From Clostridiales bacterium (GTDB lineage Bacteria; Bacillota; Clostridia; Oscillospirales; Oscillospiraceae): DNA of 5,771 bases. The notes under the pieces are model-generated. The model saw only the letters and a program-made list of their open reading frames with translations, searched no databases and was not told where the DNA came from. Position 1 is the stretch's first letter; each line of letters begins with the position of its first letter. Below, piece after piece: positions 5,579 through 5,771 of this stretch. The DNA lies in assembly GCA_021199695.1 (NCBI GenBank), contig JAJQHP010000149.1, forward strand, positions 1-5,771. Reading direction: 5' to 3'. The position numbers and the translations under genes were made by a program.

Positions 5579-5771
5579 CTTGGCTCCCTCTCTGAGGGAG
5601 CTGTCAGCGAAGCTGACTGAGGGAGTGCGGCAGGCACCCCCATCTCGCTGAAAACTTCCGGCGCATACGCACCGACCCCTTAACGAATTCGCCGGGGAAC
5701 TTGCGCTTGTCATGAGTGCGTGCCGCTCTCCCTCCGTCACGGCTTCGCCGTGCCACCTCCCTCAGAGAGGG
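5579..5771. repeat. Composite hairpin repeat element 2 (MITE-like), cut by the window end
   Basis: It begins with the same CTTGGCTCCCTC as element 1. The left end has hairpins GCTCCCTC (5583-5590)/GAGGGAGC (5594-5601) and GTCAGC (5603-5608)/GCTGAC (5612-5617) around GAA, then TGCGGCAGGCAC. The right end is the inverted counterpart: GAGTGCGTGCCGC (5714-5726), hairpin CACGGC (5738-5743)/GCCGTG (5747-5752) around TTC, and CCCTC-AGA-GAGGG (5759-5771). The two ends pair as terminal inverted repeats of about 50 bases. The last few bases of the right end (expected to continue toward AGCC) lie beyond the window. Confidence 0.72.
5659..5693 (+). repeat. Core direct repeat of element 2 (partner at 5421-5455)
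   Basis: Starts CGGCGCATACGCACC and ends ACGAATTCGCC; five substitutions separate it from 5421-5455. Two of these (at 5664 and 5667) spoil the 10-bp inverted repeat that is perfect in element 1, so the core hairpin is weaker here than the end hairpins. Confidence 0.75.

Noticed and set aside
5310..5740. Two 113-codon frames, one on each strand, in the repeat region
   Set aside because: Both are made of the repeat hairpins, lack a ribosome binding site, and have no protein-like composition.

Overview
The window looks like a chromosomal stretch from a GC-rich anaerobic Firmicute of the gut Clostridia, most like the Oscillospirales (Flavonifractor/Lawsonibacter-type genomes). This rests on protein family content (AGE-family epimerase, RpiR regulator, YesL-type membrane protein, monomeric [FeFe] hydrogenase), strong AAGGGAGG/AAGGAGG ribosome binding sites, a sample line at about 65% GC, and dispersed GGCTCCCTC...GAGGGAGC hairpin repeats of a kind I associate with these genomes. 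The taxonomic call is inference.

Region 1 (1-2809, + strand) is a compact three-gene run: the 3' part of an N-acylglucosamine 2-epimerase-family gene, an RpiR/SIS-domain sugar-phosphate-responsive regulator, and a YesL/DUF624 membrane protein, with gaps of about 50 bases. It reads as the tail of a carbohydrate-use operon. Amino-sugar or sialic acid use is the best guess, since AGE, RpiR and YesL-type genes recur together in such clusters, but the defining genes lie outside the window.

Region 2 (2859-3568) is the odd part. Two identical 32-base hairpins in direct orientation bracket an AT-rich island (34% GC in three sampled lines) that carries one minus-strand gene of unknown function (174 aa) with an excellent ribosome binding site. 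This has the look of an acquired gene inserted at, or together with, a duplicated terminator-like hairpin.

Region 3 (3585-5309, minus strand) is a monomeric [FeFe] hydrogenase with the three H-cluster motifs and 16 N-terminal cysteines, enough for up to four [4Fe-4S] clusters. Its motifs fit the less-studied group B better than group A. Upstream are a strong ribosome binding site, a leader of about 135 nt, a near-consensus promoter (TTGACA-N17-TATTCT) and, just beyond the -35 box, a palindrome (TTGTGA-N6-TCACAG) that fits a Rex redox-sensor site or a CRP/FNR-type site. The gene is therefore probably tied to NADH/NAD+ state or to anaerobic electron flow.

Region 4 (5310-5771) has no credible gene. 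It holds two composite, hairpin-rich repeat elements of about 200 bases with inverted hairpin-bearing ends (MITE-like). Their hairpin stems differ in sequence but keep base pairing, and they share a 35-base core (30/35 identical). The second element runs off the window end.
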